39,683 nt of DNA from the NCBI GenBank assembly GCA_024413465.1, contig JAKSVU010000015.1, forward strand, positions 1 to 39,683, written 5' to 3'. A program made the position numbers and the translations under genes. This document shows positions 1 through 9,027 of the stretch, piece after piece (the first letter of the stretch is position 1; each line of letters begins with the position of its first letter). The DNA is from Alphaproteobacteria bacterium (GTDB taxonomy: Bacteria > Pseudomonadota > Alphaproteobacteria > CAAGCB01 > CAG-977). The notes below the pieces were generated by a model. That model searched no databases and had not been told where the DNA came from. It was given only the letters and a program-made list of their open reading frames with translations.

Positions 1-1122
1 TGATACGTTTTGATTTAATAATTCGATGATTTCTGATTGATACTCGTTTAATAAAAATGGTCTGAACTTTCTCTGTCTGTTCCATCCCCATTTTTTTACT
101 AACTTGCATACCCACGTATCATCACACTTTAATTCTTTGGCTATTGCCTGATATGATAATCCTTCATCATACAAACGTTTCATCTGGTCTTTTAAATCAA
201 CCATCTTTGATTGACGACGTCTATGAACGTCACCAACAATCTTTCTTGATCTTTGTAAACCTAGTTGCTGAATATGTTTTGCTACCGTTCTTGCATGGCA
301 TCCAAAATGCTTTGCCATTTTTGATATCGATAAACCTGATTGATACAGTTCAACAAACTTATCATCATCAAACTGAACAATGACACTTTCTCTGTTTGTC
401 TCTACGCCCATTTGATGTAATTTTTTAAACAACGTTGCTATTGTTACTTTGAACTTTTTAGCAATAGCCGTTTTTGTTTGCCCATTGGCTAACATATTTC
501 TGATTTGATTATCGGCATCTGCCAAAACACCTCTATGTGCATTTTTTATACTGCCTAATTCTGGATGAGTTTTTAGATAATTATTTAAAGTGATTGGAGA
601 AACGTTTAATTGTTCTGCTATTTTTAAACATGACATTCCGTCATCTATATTTTCTTTGATAACTTCTGCATATTTATCCAACTTATACTTTTTATTGACG
701 GAACCTGTTCTTCTGCCCAAAACCATTCCTTGTTCAGAACGTTCTGATAATGCTTTTTTGGTTGAAACAGATGCAACACTGTTTCTGATACATAATGCAA
801 AACCTATTCCTTGAATTATTTTTTCTGTTTCTGTGGAAGCTGGCAAAGTAAAACCTTCTTGAACAAAGACTGAATTAAATTTAGCTTTGTATAAATCTTT
901 CATATTAATTTGAATTTTTTCTAAGGTATTTCCCAAAGAATAAGCATTTGCGAACAAGACTGTTTTTTGTTCTGACAAAACGTCGGATTTTAGTTCTGAT
1001 AAAGATTTATCGTAAAACATATCAATTGACAGATGATTCGCTTTAGCATAATGCAACATTGATTGTCGTTGTAATTCAACGACTTCTGCATCTTCTTGCG
1101 AATTTATATAACCAATAATCAT
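1..1122 (-). CDS. Degenerate serine-recombinase-like protein with tandem HTH domains (C-terminus outside window)
   Basis: An uninterrupted minus-strand frame of 374 codons begins at the ATG at 1122 and runs off the left edge. Residues 1-140 follow the resolvase/invertase layout: GYINSQ near the N-terminus where the family has GYxRVS, a YDKSLS segment, and an SERSEQGMVLGRR stretch matching the SER.....G...R helix that leads to DNA. The catalytic Ser position and the following Arg-type residues are not conserved (N and Q replace R and S), so recombination activity is doubtful. Residues about 148-185, 203-240, 252-289 and 308-346 are four similar helix-turn-helix units, and a fifth seems to start at about 359. 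Family resolvases normally have one. It could be a DNA-binding regulator derived from a recombinase. No clear SD precedes the ATG; an upstream non-ATG start is possible. Confidence 0.72.
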   Translation of the reverse strand, partial: MIIGYINSQEDAEVVELQRQSMLHYAKANHLSIDMFYDKSLSELKSDVLSEQKTVLFANAYSLGNTLEKIQINMKDLYKAKFNSVFVQEGFTLPASTETEKIIQGIGFALCIRNSVASVSTKKALSERSEQGMVLGRRTGSVNKKYKLDKYAEVIKENIDDGMSCLKIAEQLNVSPITLNNYLKTHPELGSIKNAHRGVLADADNQIRNMLANGQTKTAIAKKFKVTIATLFKKLHQMGVETNRESVIVQFDDDKFVELYQSGLSISKMAKHFGCHARTVAKHIQQLGLQRSRKIVGDVHRRRQSKMVDLKDQMKRLYDEGLSYQAIAKELKCDDTWVCKLVKKWGWNRQRKFRPFLLNEYQSEIIELLNQNVS

Positions 1123-1354
1123 CCGTCTTATTCTGTCTTTTTTAATCAGTTTTTTATTTATTCAACCCGTTGAAATTCCTTTATCAGAAGTCAATTTGAG
1201 AAAAATAAATTAAACCATCGTTAAAAATATCATAAAAATAATCAATTTATTGTCAACTAATAATTTGATTTTTAACACAAAAATTTTTCAAGCCATCGAT
1301 GAATTAATCGATCGTTAAATTTATTTTTTCCTTTTAAATCAATGTATTTTTTTA

Positions 1355-1435
1355 CCTCTACCTGCAGGGAGAGGACATCTTTTGTTGACGAATTTTTCTA
1401 TAAAAATGAATTCTACAAAAGATTGGTGAGGGGGC
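1355..1435 (+). repeat. Interspersed hairpin repeat, family 1, copy A
   Basis: This is an 81-bp non-coding element with CCTC...CC, a small GGGAGAGG hairpin, then arms ATCTTTTGT and ACAAAAGAT around a variable AT-rich loop, ending GGTGAGGGGGC. Near-identical same-strand copies lie at 3180-3260, 31969-32046 and 32922-33000. A further GCCCCCTCA at 1461-1469 can pair with its right end. There is no coding potential. Confidence 0.85.
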
Positions 1436-1510
1436 TAAATATTAAACAAATTCCAATCTTGCCCCCTCATCGCGCTTTTTATAGATGATTGTTTGTTTTT
1501 TTTAATTTTG

Positions 1511-1582
1511 ACTACCCCTTTAAAATTTCTAAATTCACCTACAGTTCATTAAGAAATTCTGTTCCCCCTAGCATGTGGGAAT
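1511..1582 (-). repeat. Interspersed repeat, family 2, copy 1 (inverted relative to 32718-32789)
   Basis: About 72 bp from ACTACCCCTTT to CATGTGGGAAT match the reverse complement of 32718-32789 with only a few differences. Inside are imperfect inverted arms (AATTTCTAAA and TTAAGAAATT) around a CACCTRCAG centre. It is non-coding. Confidence 0.85.
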
Positions 1583-1724
1583 AATAATAACCTATCGGCG
1601 TCATAAACTGCGTTTATCCCCTTCAAAGTGGCAGTATTGTTCTCCCTAAATGGAGAAGTAATATATTGTATTTTTGATATTACCTCGTCTGAGTTCGAAT
1701 TTACGTTCTCACACGGACATCCTT

Positions 1725-1807
1725 TTCCATCTAAAAAGTGTAAAAATATTAACTATTTTCCATCCTAAAAGTGTATAAATCTATTTGAAATTCCATCCTA
1801 AAAGTGT
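1725..1807. promoter_or_regulatory. Three direct iterons at exact 33-bp spacing upstream of the ATPase
   Basis: The 17-bp motif TTCCATCYWAAAAGTGT occurs at 1725-1741, 1758-1774 and 1791-1807; the last two are identical and the first differs at two bases. The period of exactly 33 bp is near three helical turns, so bound proteins would sit on one face of the DNA. The array ends 33 bp before the ATPase ATG. An operator is the natural reading; the binding protein is unknown. Confidence 0.6.
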
Positions 1808-1840
1808 TATTTTAACATAAAACATTACTTGGAGAAATCT

Positions 1841-3151
1841 ATGAAAAGATATGCTTTACAACAACTTATTACTTGGAAAAACAATTCTGACAGAAAGCCA
1901 TTACTTATATACGGTGCTCGACAAGTTGGAAAAACTTGGTTAATGGAGGAATTTGGCAAAACAAATTTTTCGAATTACGTTTTAATCAACATAGAAAAAA
2001 ATGAGCGAATTGCCAACGTTTTTAACAAAACACTAGATCCCAAAGAAATAGTTCTGGCTATCGAGATGGAAACTCATCAAAAAATAACAAATGATACCTT
2101 AATTATATTAGATGAAATACAAGCTTGTCCTAGAGCCATAACAGCTTTAAAATATTTTTGTGAAGATTTACCCTCATTACCCGTCATAGCTGCTGGAAGT
2201 TTATTAGGCGTTGCTATACACAAAGGTGTTTCATTTCCTGTTGGAAAAGTAGAATCTATATATATGTATCCAATGTCTTTTTGCGAATTTTTGAATGCTC
2301 TCGGTGAAGAAAAAATTTGTGAATTAATCAGAGAATGTAATTTCCCAATGCTCGAAATCTTTAAAGATAAAATCATTGATTATCTAAAAATATATTTTTA
2401 TGTCGGGGGAATGCCTGAAGTTGTTCGAAATTACATCGAAAAAAAAGATTTTCAACTAGTCAGAAAAATTCAAAAAAGAATTTTAAACAACTATCGAGAA
2501 GATTTTTCTAACCATATCCCTTCAGAAATACGAGATCAAGTTACAAGATTGTGGGATTCTGTTCCGATTCAGTTAGCTAAAGAAAATAAAAAATTCGTTT
2601 ATAAAGATATTGAAAATGCAAAAGCTAGATCGAAAGATTATAATTCTGCAATAGAATGGTTAAAAGATAGTGGTTTGATATATCAAATTATGCGTTTAAC
2701 GAAGCCCTTTTTACCAATAAAAGCATATCAAGAATACAACATATTTAAACTATTTTTATCTGATATTGGTTTATTATCAGCCCAATCTGATTTAGATATC
2801 AGAACCTTATTAGAAGGCGATAAAATTTTTACAGAATTTAAAGGGGCAATTACTGAACAATTTGTTTTACAAGAATTAATCGCTAAACAAGATATTGATA
2901 CTGCGTATTGGTCAAATGATAATGGAAGAGCTGAAGTTGATTTCGTCTGTCAAATAAAGTCAAAAGTCATTCCTGTCGAAGTAAAAGCCGGAATAAACTT
3001 AAAAGCAAAAAGTTTATTCGTTTACAAAGAAAAATTTGAACCAGAAATAATGATTAGAACGTCTCTTGCAGACTTTAAAAAATCTGAAAATTTATACGAT
3101 ATTCCACTTTATATGATTGAACAATTAGATAAATTATGTGGGATATCATAG
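1841..3151 (+). CDS. AAA ATPase with DUF4143 C-terminal domain
   Basis: The N-terminus has a Walker A motif (GARQVGKT, about residues 21-28) and a Walker B motif with sensor-like residues (LIILDEIQ). The C-terminal third has the DUF4143 pattern with AEVDFV and VIPVEVKAG, a PD-(D/E)XK-like arrangement. This family is common, often horizontally acquired, and its cellular role is unsettled. I start at ATG 1841 (436 aa) because GGAG lies 6 bp upstream; a TTG four codons earlier is less likely. The gene stands alone behind three iterons and is bracketed by same-orientation family-1 hairpin repeats, which suggests an accessory insertion between housekeeping genes (inference). Confidence 0.85.
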   Translation: MKRYALQQLITWKNNSDRKPLLIYGARQVGKTWLMEEFGKTNFSNYVLINIEKNERIANVFNKTLDPKEIVLAIEMETHQKITNDTLIILDEIQACPRAITALKYFCEDLPSLPVIAAGSLLGVAIHKGVSFPVGKVESIYMYPMSFCEFLNALGEEKICELIRECNFPMLEIFKDKIIDYLKIYFYVGGMPEVVRNYIEKKDFQLVRKIQKRILNNYREDFSNHIPSEIRDQVTRLWDSVPIQLAKENKKFVYKDIENAKARSKDYNSAIEWLKDSGLIYQIMRLTKPFLPIKAYQEYNIFKLFLSDIGLLSAQSDLDIRTLLEGDKIFTEFKGAITEQFVLQELIAKQDIDTAYWSNDNGRAEVDFVCQIKSKVIPVEVKAGINLKAKSLFVYKEKFEPEIMIRTSLADFKKSENLYDIPLYMIEQLDKLCGIS

Positions 3152-3179
3152 CTCAATCCATAAAGTATTGTTTTTTTTG

Positions 3180-3260
3180 CCTCGCCTTGTAGGGAGAGGA
3201 CATCTTTTGTTGGTGAATTTTTCCTAAAAAATGAACCTTACAAAAGATTGGTGAGGGGGC
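3180..3260 (+). repeat. Interspersed hairpin repeat, family 1, copy B
   Basis: This 81-bp copy has the CCTCGCCTTGTAGGGAGAGG head, the ATCTTTTGT/ACAAAAGAT arms and the GTGAGGGGGC tail. It begins 28 bp after the ATPase stop codon, in the same orientation as copy A before that gene. Confidence 0.85.
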
Positions 3261-3305
3261 ATTAAATTTTTTTCATGGGAATAGTCCCTTTATATAAGTA
3301 AAAGA

Positions 3306-3333
3306 AAGGGATGTTTTTGTAAAACATCCCTTC
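3306..3333 (-). terminator. Intrinsic terminator after pnp
   Basis: GGGATGTTTT and AAAACATCCC form a 10-bp perfect stem with a 3-base loop. A T-rich tract follows on the minus strand, 25 bp beyond the pnp stop. Confidence 0.8.
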
Positions 3334-3357
3334 CCTTTTTCATATCAAATTGACAAC

Positions 3358-5532
3358 TTATTCAGCGTCTTTTTTCTCTTCTTTTTTTTCTTCTTTGTGT
3401 TCAGCTTTTTCAGGCTTTTTTACTTCAATTTCAGCGCCTGTTTCTTGGTCAACACATTTCATTGACAACTTAACTTTACCACGATTGTCAATACCAACAC
3501 ATTTAACCTTTACTTTATCGCCTTCATTAACAACGTCTGTCACTTTAGCAACACGATGTTGAGCCAATTCAGAAATATGAACTAAACCATCTTTAGAACC
3601 TAAGAAGTTTACGAAAGCACCGAATTCAACAACTTTTACAACTTTACCATCATAAATTTTGCCAACTTCAGCTTCGCTAACAATACCTTCAATCCACTTA
3701 TAAGCAGCTTCACCAGCCGCTTGAGAGAATGAAGCAATTTTAATGACACCATCTTCAGAAATGTCAATCTTACATCCTGTTTGTTCTGTTATTTCACGAA
3801 TAACCTTACCACCTGTACCAATTACGTCGCGAATCTTGTCTTTGTTAATTTGCATTGTTGTAATACGAGGTGCATTTTCAGATACAGCATCACGTGGAGC
3901 TTCAATAGCTTCAGCCATTTTACCTAAAATGTGTAAACGACCTTCTTTAGCTTGTTTTAAAGCAATTTCCATAATTTCTTTTGTAATGGACGTAATCTTG
4001 ATATCCATTTGCAAAGATGTTACACCGTCTTTTGTTCCAGCAACTTTGAAATCCATATCACCCAAGTGATCTTCATCACCCAAGATATCTGTCAAAACTG
4101 CAAAACGACCATCCGGTTCTTTAATTAATCCCATTGCAATCCCTGCGACTGGATGTTTCATAGGAACACCTGCATCCATCAAAGATAAGCATGAACCACA
4201 AACTGTTGCCATAGAACTTGAACCATTTGATTCCATAATTTCTGATACAACACGAATTGAATATGGGAATTCTTCTTTGCTTGGTAACATTGGGTGAATT
4301 GCACGCCATGCTAATTTACCATGGCCAATTTCACGACGACCTGGAGAACCAATTTTTCCTGTTTCACCAACAGAATATGGAGGGAAGTTATAATGTAACA
4401 TGAATGATTGATGATATTCACCTGTCAAAGCATCAACGATTTGTTCATCTTGATCTGTACCAAGTGTAGCAACAACCAACGCTTGTGTTTCACCACGTGT
4501 AAACAATGCTGAACCATGAGCTCGAGGTAACACACCAACTTCTGCTGTAATTGGACGAACTGTTTTTGTGTCACGACCATCGATACGAACACCTGTTTCC
4601 AAAATAGCATCACGAACTGTATGATATTCCATTTCATGAAACACGCGTGTTGCAACTGCTAATTCAGCTTCATTGTCGCCCAAGCTAATTTTTGCAGCTT
4701 CACGAATATCTGCAATTGTATTTTGGCGTTCCAATTTATCTGTAATTTTATAAGCTTCACGTAATTGTTCACCATAGTTTTCCATAAATTTATCGTAAAC
4801 AATTTTGTATTCAGGAGCTTCTTCTGGCATAGGCCAAGCTTCCTTACCACATTCAGCTTTCATTTCATTGATCATGTTAATAACTGGTTGCATATTTTCA
4901 TGACCAAACATCACAGCATTCAACATTGTTGCTTCTGTTAATTCTTGAGCTTCTGATTCAACCATCAAAACGCCTTGATCTGTACCAGCAACAACCAAGT
5001 CCAATTCAGAATTACCACGTTCAGCTAACGTTGGATTTAAAATGTATTCCCCATTTCTGTAACCAATGCGTGCAGCACCGATAGGACCTAAAAATGGTAA
5101 ACCAGAAAATGCTAATGCTGCAGAAGCAGAAATCATAGCAACGATATCTGGATCATTTTCCATATCATGGCTTAAAACGGTACAAGTAACTTGTGTATCG
5201 TTATGGTATCCCTTCGCAAACAATGGACGAATAGGACGATCAATTAATCTTGATGATAAAATTTCATGTTCATCAGGACGACCTTCACGTTTGAAAAAAC
5301 CACCTGGAATACGACCAGCTGCATAAGCTTTTTCTTGATAATTAACGGTCAAAGGTAAAAAGTCTTCTTCCATTCCTTCTGGAGCTGTTTTAGCAGCACA
5401 GACGGCACAGTGAACAACTGTTTCACCATAAGTTACAATAACAGATGCATCAGCTTGACGGCCAATTTTACCTGTTTCAATTTTTAAAGGGCGTCCGCCC
5501 CATTCGATTTCCTTGCGGAATACATTAAACAT
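3358..5532 (-). CDS. pnp: Polyribonucleotide nucleotidyltransferase (PNPase)
   Basis: PNPase is the phosphorolytic 3'-5' exoribonuclease of mRNA decay. The 724-aa protein has the usual two RNase PH-like cores (the second with [14 protein letters not shown]), then a KH domain with [11 protein letters not shown] and an S1 domain ([18 protein letters not shown]), and a Lys/Glu-rich tail typical for binding degradosome partners. I place the start at ATG 5532 (MFNVFRKEI), the usual N-terminus, with AGAGAG upstream, rather than a TTG six codons earlier. It follows rpsO, as in most proteobacteria, separated by a terminator and a second hairpin in the leader that could mediate autoregulation. Confidence 0.97.
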   Translation of the reverse strand: MFNVFRKEIEWGGRPLKIETGKIGRQADASVIVTYGETVVHCAVCAAKTAPEGMEEDFLPLTVNYQEKAYAAGRIPGGFFKREGRPDEHEILSSRLIDRPIRPLFAKGYHNDTQVTCTVLSHDMENDPDIVAMISASAALAFSGLPFLGPIGAARIGYRNGEYILNPTLAERGNSELDLVVAGTDQGVLMVESEAQELTEATMLNAVMFGHENMQPVINMINEMKAECGKEAWPMPEEAPEYKIVYDKFMENYGEQLREAYKITDKLERQNTIADIREAAKISLGDNEAELAVATRVFHEMEYHTVRDAILETGVRIDGRDTKTVRPITAEVGVLPRAHGSALFTRGETQALVVATLGTDQDEQIVDALTGEYHQSFMLHYNFPPYSVGETGKIGSPGRREIGHGKLAWRAIHPMLPSKEEFPYSIRVVSEIMESNGSSSMATVCGSCLSLMDAGVPMKHPVAGIAMGLIKEPDGRFAVLTDILGDEDHLGDMDFKVAGTKDGVTSLQMDIKITSITKEIMEIALKQAKEGRLHILGKMAEAIEAPRDAVSENAPRITTMQINKDKIRDVIGTGGKVIREITEQTGCKIDISEDGVIKIASFSQAAGEAAYKWIEGIVSEAEVGKIYDGKVVKVVEFGAFVNFLGSKDGLVHISELAQHRVAKVTDVVNEGDKVKVKCVGIDNRGKVKLSMKCVDQETGAEIEVKKPEKAEHKEEKKEEKKDAE

Positions 5533-5558
5533 ACTTTTTTCTCTCTTCAAAACCTAGC

Positions 5559-5579
5559 TTTATTCACCCATTGAATAAA
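5559..5579 (-). promoter_or_regulatory. Perfect hairpin in the pnp leader
   Basis: TTTATTCA and TGAATAAA are perfect 8-bp arms around a CCCAT loop, about 27 bp upstream of the pnp ATG. In Escherichia coli a pnp leader hairpin is cut by RNase III for autoregulation; a similar role here is inference. Confidence 0.45.
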
Positions 5580-5604
5580 GTTCCGACATAAATCGGTAAA
5601 AAAC

Positions 5605-5635
5605 ACAAAAAAGGGACAATCTTCTTGCCCCCTTT
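5605..5635 (-). terminator. Intrinsic terminator between rpsO and pnp
   Basis: On the minus strand GGGGCAA pairs with TTGTCCC (one G-T) around a 5-base loop, followed by TTTTTT. It lies 14 bp after the rpsO stop and may attenuate read-through into pnp. Confidence 0.75.
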
Positions 5636-5648
5636 TCGTAAAAGTGCC

Positions 5649-5918
5649 TTAACGGCGTAAGCCTAAACGGCTAATTAAGCTTTCGTAACGAGCTTCATCA
5701 TTTGCCTTTACATAGTCCAACAAACGACGACGATGACCGACCATAATCAACAAACCACGACGTGAATGGAAATCTTTTGCGTGATCTTTCAAATGTTCTG
5801 TCAAATTTTTAATGCGTTCAGACAAGATAGCGACTTGTACTTCTGGTGAACCAGTGTCGCCTTCTTTAATAGCATATTCTTTAATCAATTGAGCTTTACG
5901 TTCAGCTGTAATCGACAT
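5649..5918 (-). CDS. rpsO: 30S ribosomal protein S15
   Basis: The 89-aa product has exactly the family length and its signature regions: [35 protein letters not shown] and [13 protein letters not shown]-like ([13 protein letters not shown]). S15 binds 16S rRNA helices 20-22 early in assembly of the small subunit platform. AGGAGA lies 7 bp before the ATG. The truB-rpsO-pnp order is the standard proteobacterial arrangement; rpsO starts 21 bp after truB ends. Confidence 0.98.
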   Translation of the reverse strand: MSITAERKAQLIKEYAIKEGDTGSPEVQVAILSERIKNLTEHLKDHAKDFHSRRGLLIMVGHRRRLLDYVKANDEARYESLISRLGLRR

Positions 5919-5939
5919 CTTTTTATCTCCTAAAATAAA

Positions 5940-6827
5940 TTATAAAATTACGCGTACAGGACGAATTTCTCCACCTTTTACGCAAACTATTGCTTTCAAA
6001 TGATTGTCTAACTTCGCTTGATAAGTTTGATTTTCGACCAAACCATCTCGCATAGGCAAGAACCCACCATTTGCCAAAAATGCAGCTTCTCGTTCATCAA
6101 CCGCCAGTGCAGGGATGTCGTCTAGCACGGTTTCGACAGGTAAAAGTAGCATTCGGGCGTCATTATATCCCATTTCTTTTATCTTTTCTAGCATAAAAGC
6201 ATCTTTTATATAAAATTTTGAACATTTCAATCTTCTTAATGCAGTAACATGCCCGACTGTTCCCAATTTTTCAGCCATATCTCGTCCAATTGACCGCACA
6301 TACGTTCCTTTATGACATTTTACTTCGAAAGAAAAAGAATCCTCCGCTTCTTGCTTCACAAGTTTTAATTCATCTATCGTTATTCTTTTGATAGGCATAT
6401 CAATTTCAACCTCTTTTCTTGCTAAATCATACGCCCGTTGTCCATTAATATGAATTGCTGAAAACTTAGGTGGTCTTTGATCGATTTCCCCAATAAAAGA
6501 TGGAATTACCTGTTCTATTTCTGCTCTTGTTGGAATTTTATCAGAAGTTGCAATAACAGTGCCATCGGCATCATCAGTCGTTGTTGCTTGTCCAAATTTA
6601 ACGGTAAATCCATACTCTTTATTCCCATCAACGACATAAGGAATAGTTTTTGTAGCTTCCCCCAAAGCAACAGGCAACACCCCAGAAGCCCCTGGATCTA
6701 GCGTTCCTGCATGTCCAGCTTTTTGAGCATTAAAAACTCGACGAATAATATTCACCACACTTGTTGAACCTATTCCTACAGGTTTATCAACAATAATCCA
6801 ACCCGAAATGGGATCACCTTTACGCAT
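5940..6827 (-). CDS. truB: tRNA pseudouridine(55) synthase
   Basis: The enzyme makes pseudouridine 55 in the T-loop of tRNAs. The 295-aa protein starts MRKGDPISGWIIVDKPVG, and the catalytic motif HAGTLDPGASGVLPV is present with Asp44 as nucleophile; downstream are KFSAIHINGQRAYDLAR and YVRSIGRDM, both family signatures. The start has only a weak SD. It lies 16 bp after a glycosyltransferase gene and just before rpsO, so the translation genes may share a transcript with the surface-sugar genes upstream. The usual neighbour rbfA/infB is absent from this position. Confidence 0.97.
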   Translation of the reverse strand: MRKGDPISGWIIVDKPVGIGSTSVVNIIRRVFNAQKAGHAGTLDPGASGVLPVALGEATKTIPYVVDGNKEYGFTVKFGQATTTDDADGTVIATSDKIPTRAEIEQVIPSFIGEIDQRPPKFSAIHINGQRAYDLARKEVEIDMPIKRITIDELKLVKQEAEDSFSFEVKCHKGTYVRSIGRDMAEKLGTVGHVTALRRLKCSKFYIKDAFMLEKIKEMGYNDARMLLLPVETVLDDIPALAVDEREAAFLANGGFLPMRDGLVENQTYQAKLDNHLKAIVCVKGGEIRPVRVIL

Positions 6828-6843
6828 ACTATTAACTTAATTC

Positions 6844-7674
6844 TTAGTTAGAAACTTTAATTTTAAAAAGAGGAATAAAACCAAATAATTTTCCATAAAT
6901 ATGAGATTCTTTTTCTTTGATTTTCAAAAATGGAATACAAGAAAATAACCGAATATCTATATTAGTTCGTTTATATTCAAATTGAGGGAATTTTTGTAAA
7001 GCCAAATAACGAATCATTTTCGTTCTATCTTTAAACCTTTCATTCAATGAATTAGAAGTATTTGTCATACTATCTCTATATTCAATTAAAGGCTCCTTAA
7101 TATTGTGAAAAATAGCCTTGTCTAACAAATCAATCCACATTTTATAATCTTCACAAGGAGAAAAAGTTTCATCATAAGAAACGTTATTCTTTATCAAAAA
7201 TGAACGCCTAATAACACATGATGGATGAATCATGCAACATTCTGTCATCATTTTTCTTTTAATTTCTTCATTTGTTTCTGGATAATTTGTATTAAAATCA
7301 GCATTCATAAAATGAGCATTTGATCCTAAAATATCTACATCTTTACGATTTTTCATAAATTCCATATGAAGTTCAAATCTGTTGTTCTTTGAAATATCAT
7401 CATGGTCAAATATTTCAATAAATTCGCCTTTTGCTAAGCTCATCAACTTATTTCTACTTCCAGATATGCCTAAATTTTCTTGATTTTCCAAATATACTAT
7501 TCTGTCATCATGATAAGATTCTACAATCTTTTTCAAATCTTGATTATTCGGAGAATCATTTAAAATCAAAAATTCAAAATCTGTAAATGTTTGATTCAAT
7601 ATTGATTCAATTGCCTCTTTCAAAACAGTAGGCTCTGTATTGTAAATTGGCATTAAAACAGAAATTTTCGGCAT
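6844..7674 (-). CDS. Family 2 glycosyltransferase
   Basis: The 276-aa protein has a GT-A fold start (ISVLMPIYNTEPTVLKEAIESIL), then FLILNDSP, the DXD-like EIFDHDD and ED near CEDYKMW. It probably transfers an activated sugar in making a surface glycan at the inner face of the membrane; donor and acceptor are unknown. The C-terminus carries two copies of an F..IP..KIK motif (FSCIPFLKIK and FGFIPLFKIK), a tail seen in some lipopolysaccharide glycosyltransferases. Its ATG follows the stop of the upstream glycosyltransferase by 4 bp, so the two are co-transcribed and possibly translationally coupled. Confidence 0.88.
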   Translation of the reverse strand: MPKISVLMPIYNTEPTVLKEAIESILNQTFTDFEFLILNDSPNNQDLKKIVESYHDDRIVYLENQENLGISGSRNKLMSLAKGEFIEIFDHDDISKNNRFELHMEFMKNRKDVDILGSNAHFMNADFNTNYPETNEEIKRKMMTECCMIHPSCVIRRSFLIKNNVSYDETFSPCEDYKMWIDLLDKAIFHNIKEPLIEYRDSMTNTSNSLNERFKDRTKMIRYLALQKFPQFEYKRTNIDIRLFSCIPFLKIKEKESHIYGKLFGFIPLFKIKVSN

Positions 7675-7678
7675 TTTT

Positions 7679-8935
7679 TTATCCTATCATTTTATCAATA
7701 ATTACTTTTGCTGTTTTTTCCCATGAAAATAATTTGGATTGTTCTAATCCTTTTGATTTATAACTTTCACGATTTTTTTCATCAAAATAAAATTTTTTAT
7801 ACGCTTGGATATGTTGTTCATCACTATCCCAATCTATCATAATAGCAGCATCTCCTACGACTTCAGGCAAGCTTGTATTATTTGCTGTAATCACAGGACA
7901 TCCACACTGCATAGCTTCCAAAGCAGGCAAACCGAAACCTTCATATTGAGTTGTATAAACCGTCCATACTGCTCCAGAATAAAGTAGTGCAAGATCAGAA
8001 CTATCAACGTATCCAGCACAAATTATTTTATCTTTAAATTGTTCTGCTTCAGGGAAATGAGCAATTAAATTCTCAACAACTTTTTTAGCAGAGCCACCAC
8101 CTAATACAAAGTACAAATCATTTATTTTATTTTCATCAATAAATTTAATAAACGTTGTCAAAATTCTCATTAAGTTTTTGCGAGGTTCCAACGTACATAA
8201 CGAAAATATATACTTTTTATCCGTTGGAATATTATATTTTTTCAATGCTATTTTTATTTTTTCAGCATCTTTTTCGTAATAAAAATCTTTATTTGCAGCA
8301 AGCAAGGCTACAGATATTTGTTTTTCATTTACAACCTTTGAATATTTTAAAAAATCATTCTTTGTGTATTGAGAATTTGCAATATAGATATCTTTATCAT
8401 TTAAAGATTCAACCAAATCTCCAAACCATTCTCCCTTTGCTAGCCCAGCAGCATATTCTGGTAAAACAAATGGAATAACGTCGTGTAAAAAAATTATTTT
8501 TTTTGAAGCCGATATAGATTTGTCAAAAGCATTTGCTGGAGAAAAAGCAACATCATAAGTTTCACTGATTTTTTTACTTTCACTTTTTTCCAATAACAAA
8601 CACATCTTGAAAAATTTAACAAGCAATCCCCGTACAAAAAAAACAAACTTAGATTTCTTTTTTTCTTTTTTTCTCTTAACCAGTAAATTTCCTAATTTTT
8701 TTTCAACAAAAGAAATCTTTTTTCCATCAAATGGAAATTCCACACCAAGAACGTTTTTCAAATGGAGTTGAATAGGATATTTTTTTTCAGATGAAGCCCA
8801 TAACGTAATATCAAAACATCCTGATAAGTGAAATTGATTTAACAAATTCAATGCTACGTTATAAATTCCTGTTCCCTGTCCTAGACAACCTAAATACAAT
8901 GCACTTGCATCAAATAATAACTTTTTTTTATTCAT
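7679..8935 (-). CDS. Family 4 (GT-B) glycosyltransferase
   Basis: The 418-aa protein has a C-terminal glycosyltransferase group 1 domain: SLCTLEPRKNL, a GGGSAKK loop and EGFGLPALEAMQCGCPVI, the E-x7-E-type donor-binding motif. The N-terminus begins LLFDASALYLGCLGQGTGIY, like mannosyl- or rhamnosyl-transferases that work on O-antigen. I choose ATG 8935 (MNKKKLLFDAS) because GGA-rich sequence precedes it; an upstream start would add 11 poorly conserved hydrophobic residues. A basic Lys-rich segment near residues 85-105 may bind membrane. It is coupled to the family 2 gene downstream. The specific sugar cannot be called. Confidence 0.88.
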   Translation of the reverse strand: MNKKKLLFDASALYLGCLGQGTGIYNVALNLLNQFHLSGCFDITLWASSEKKYPIQLHLKNVLGVEFPFDGKKISFVEKKLGNLLVKRKKEKKKSKFVFFVRGLLVKFFKMCLLLEKSESKKISETYDVAFSPANAFDKSISASKKIIFLHDVIPFVLPEYAAGLAKGEWFGDLVESLNDKDIYIANSQYTKNDFLKYSKVVNEKQISVALLAANKDFYYEKDAEKIKIALKKYNIPTDKKYIFSLCTLEPRKNLMRILTTFIKFIDENKINDLYFVLGGGSAKKVVENLIAHFPEAEQFKDKIICAGYVDSSDLALLYSGAVWTVYTTQYEGFGLPALEAMQCGCPVITANNTSLPEVVGDAAIMIDWDSDEQHIQAYKKFYFDEKNRESYKSKGLEQSKLFSWEKTAKVIIDKMIG

Positions 8936-9027
8936 TTTTCCAAATCCTTTGAAAAAAAATACTATCACACATTTTATTTATGTCTAGAAATAGTTTCTTG
9001 TATAAAAGACGTCAAAACACAAAGAAA

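Noticed and set aside
144-814. Plus-strand reading frames within 1-1122
   Set aside because: They run antisense to the longer minus-strand recombinase-like frame, which has recognisable domains and no stops.
606-814. Separate short resolvase gene
   Set aside because: The minus-strand frame continues across this interval without break; no start or stop supports a split.
1355-3260. Composite transposon made of family-1 repeats around the ATPase
   Set aside because: The repeats are only 80 bp, non-coding and in direct orientation. There is no transposase or terminal inverted repeats between them, so mobility is only an inference.
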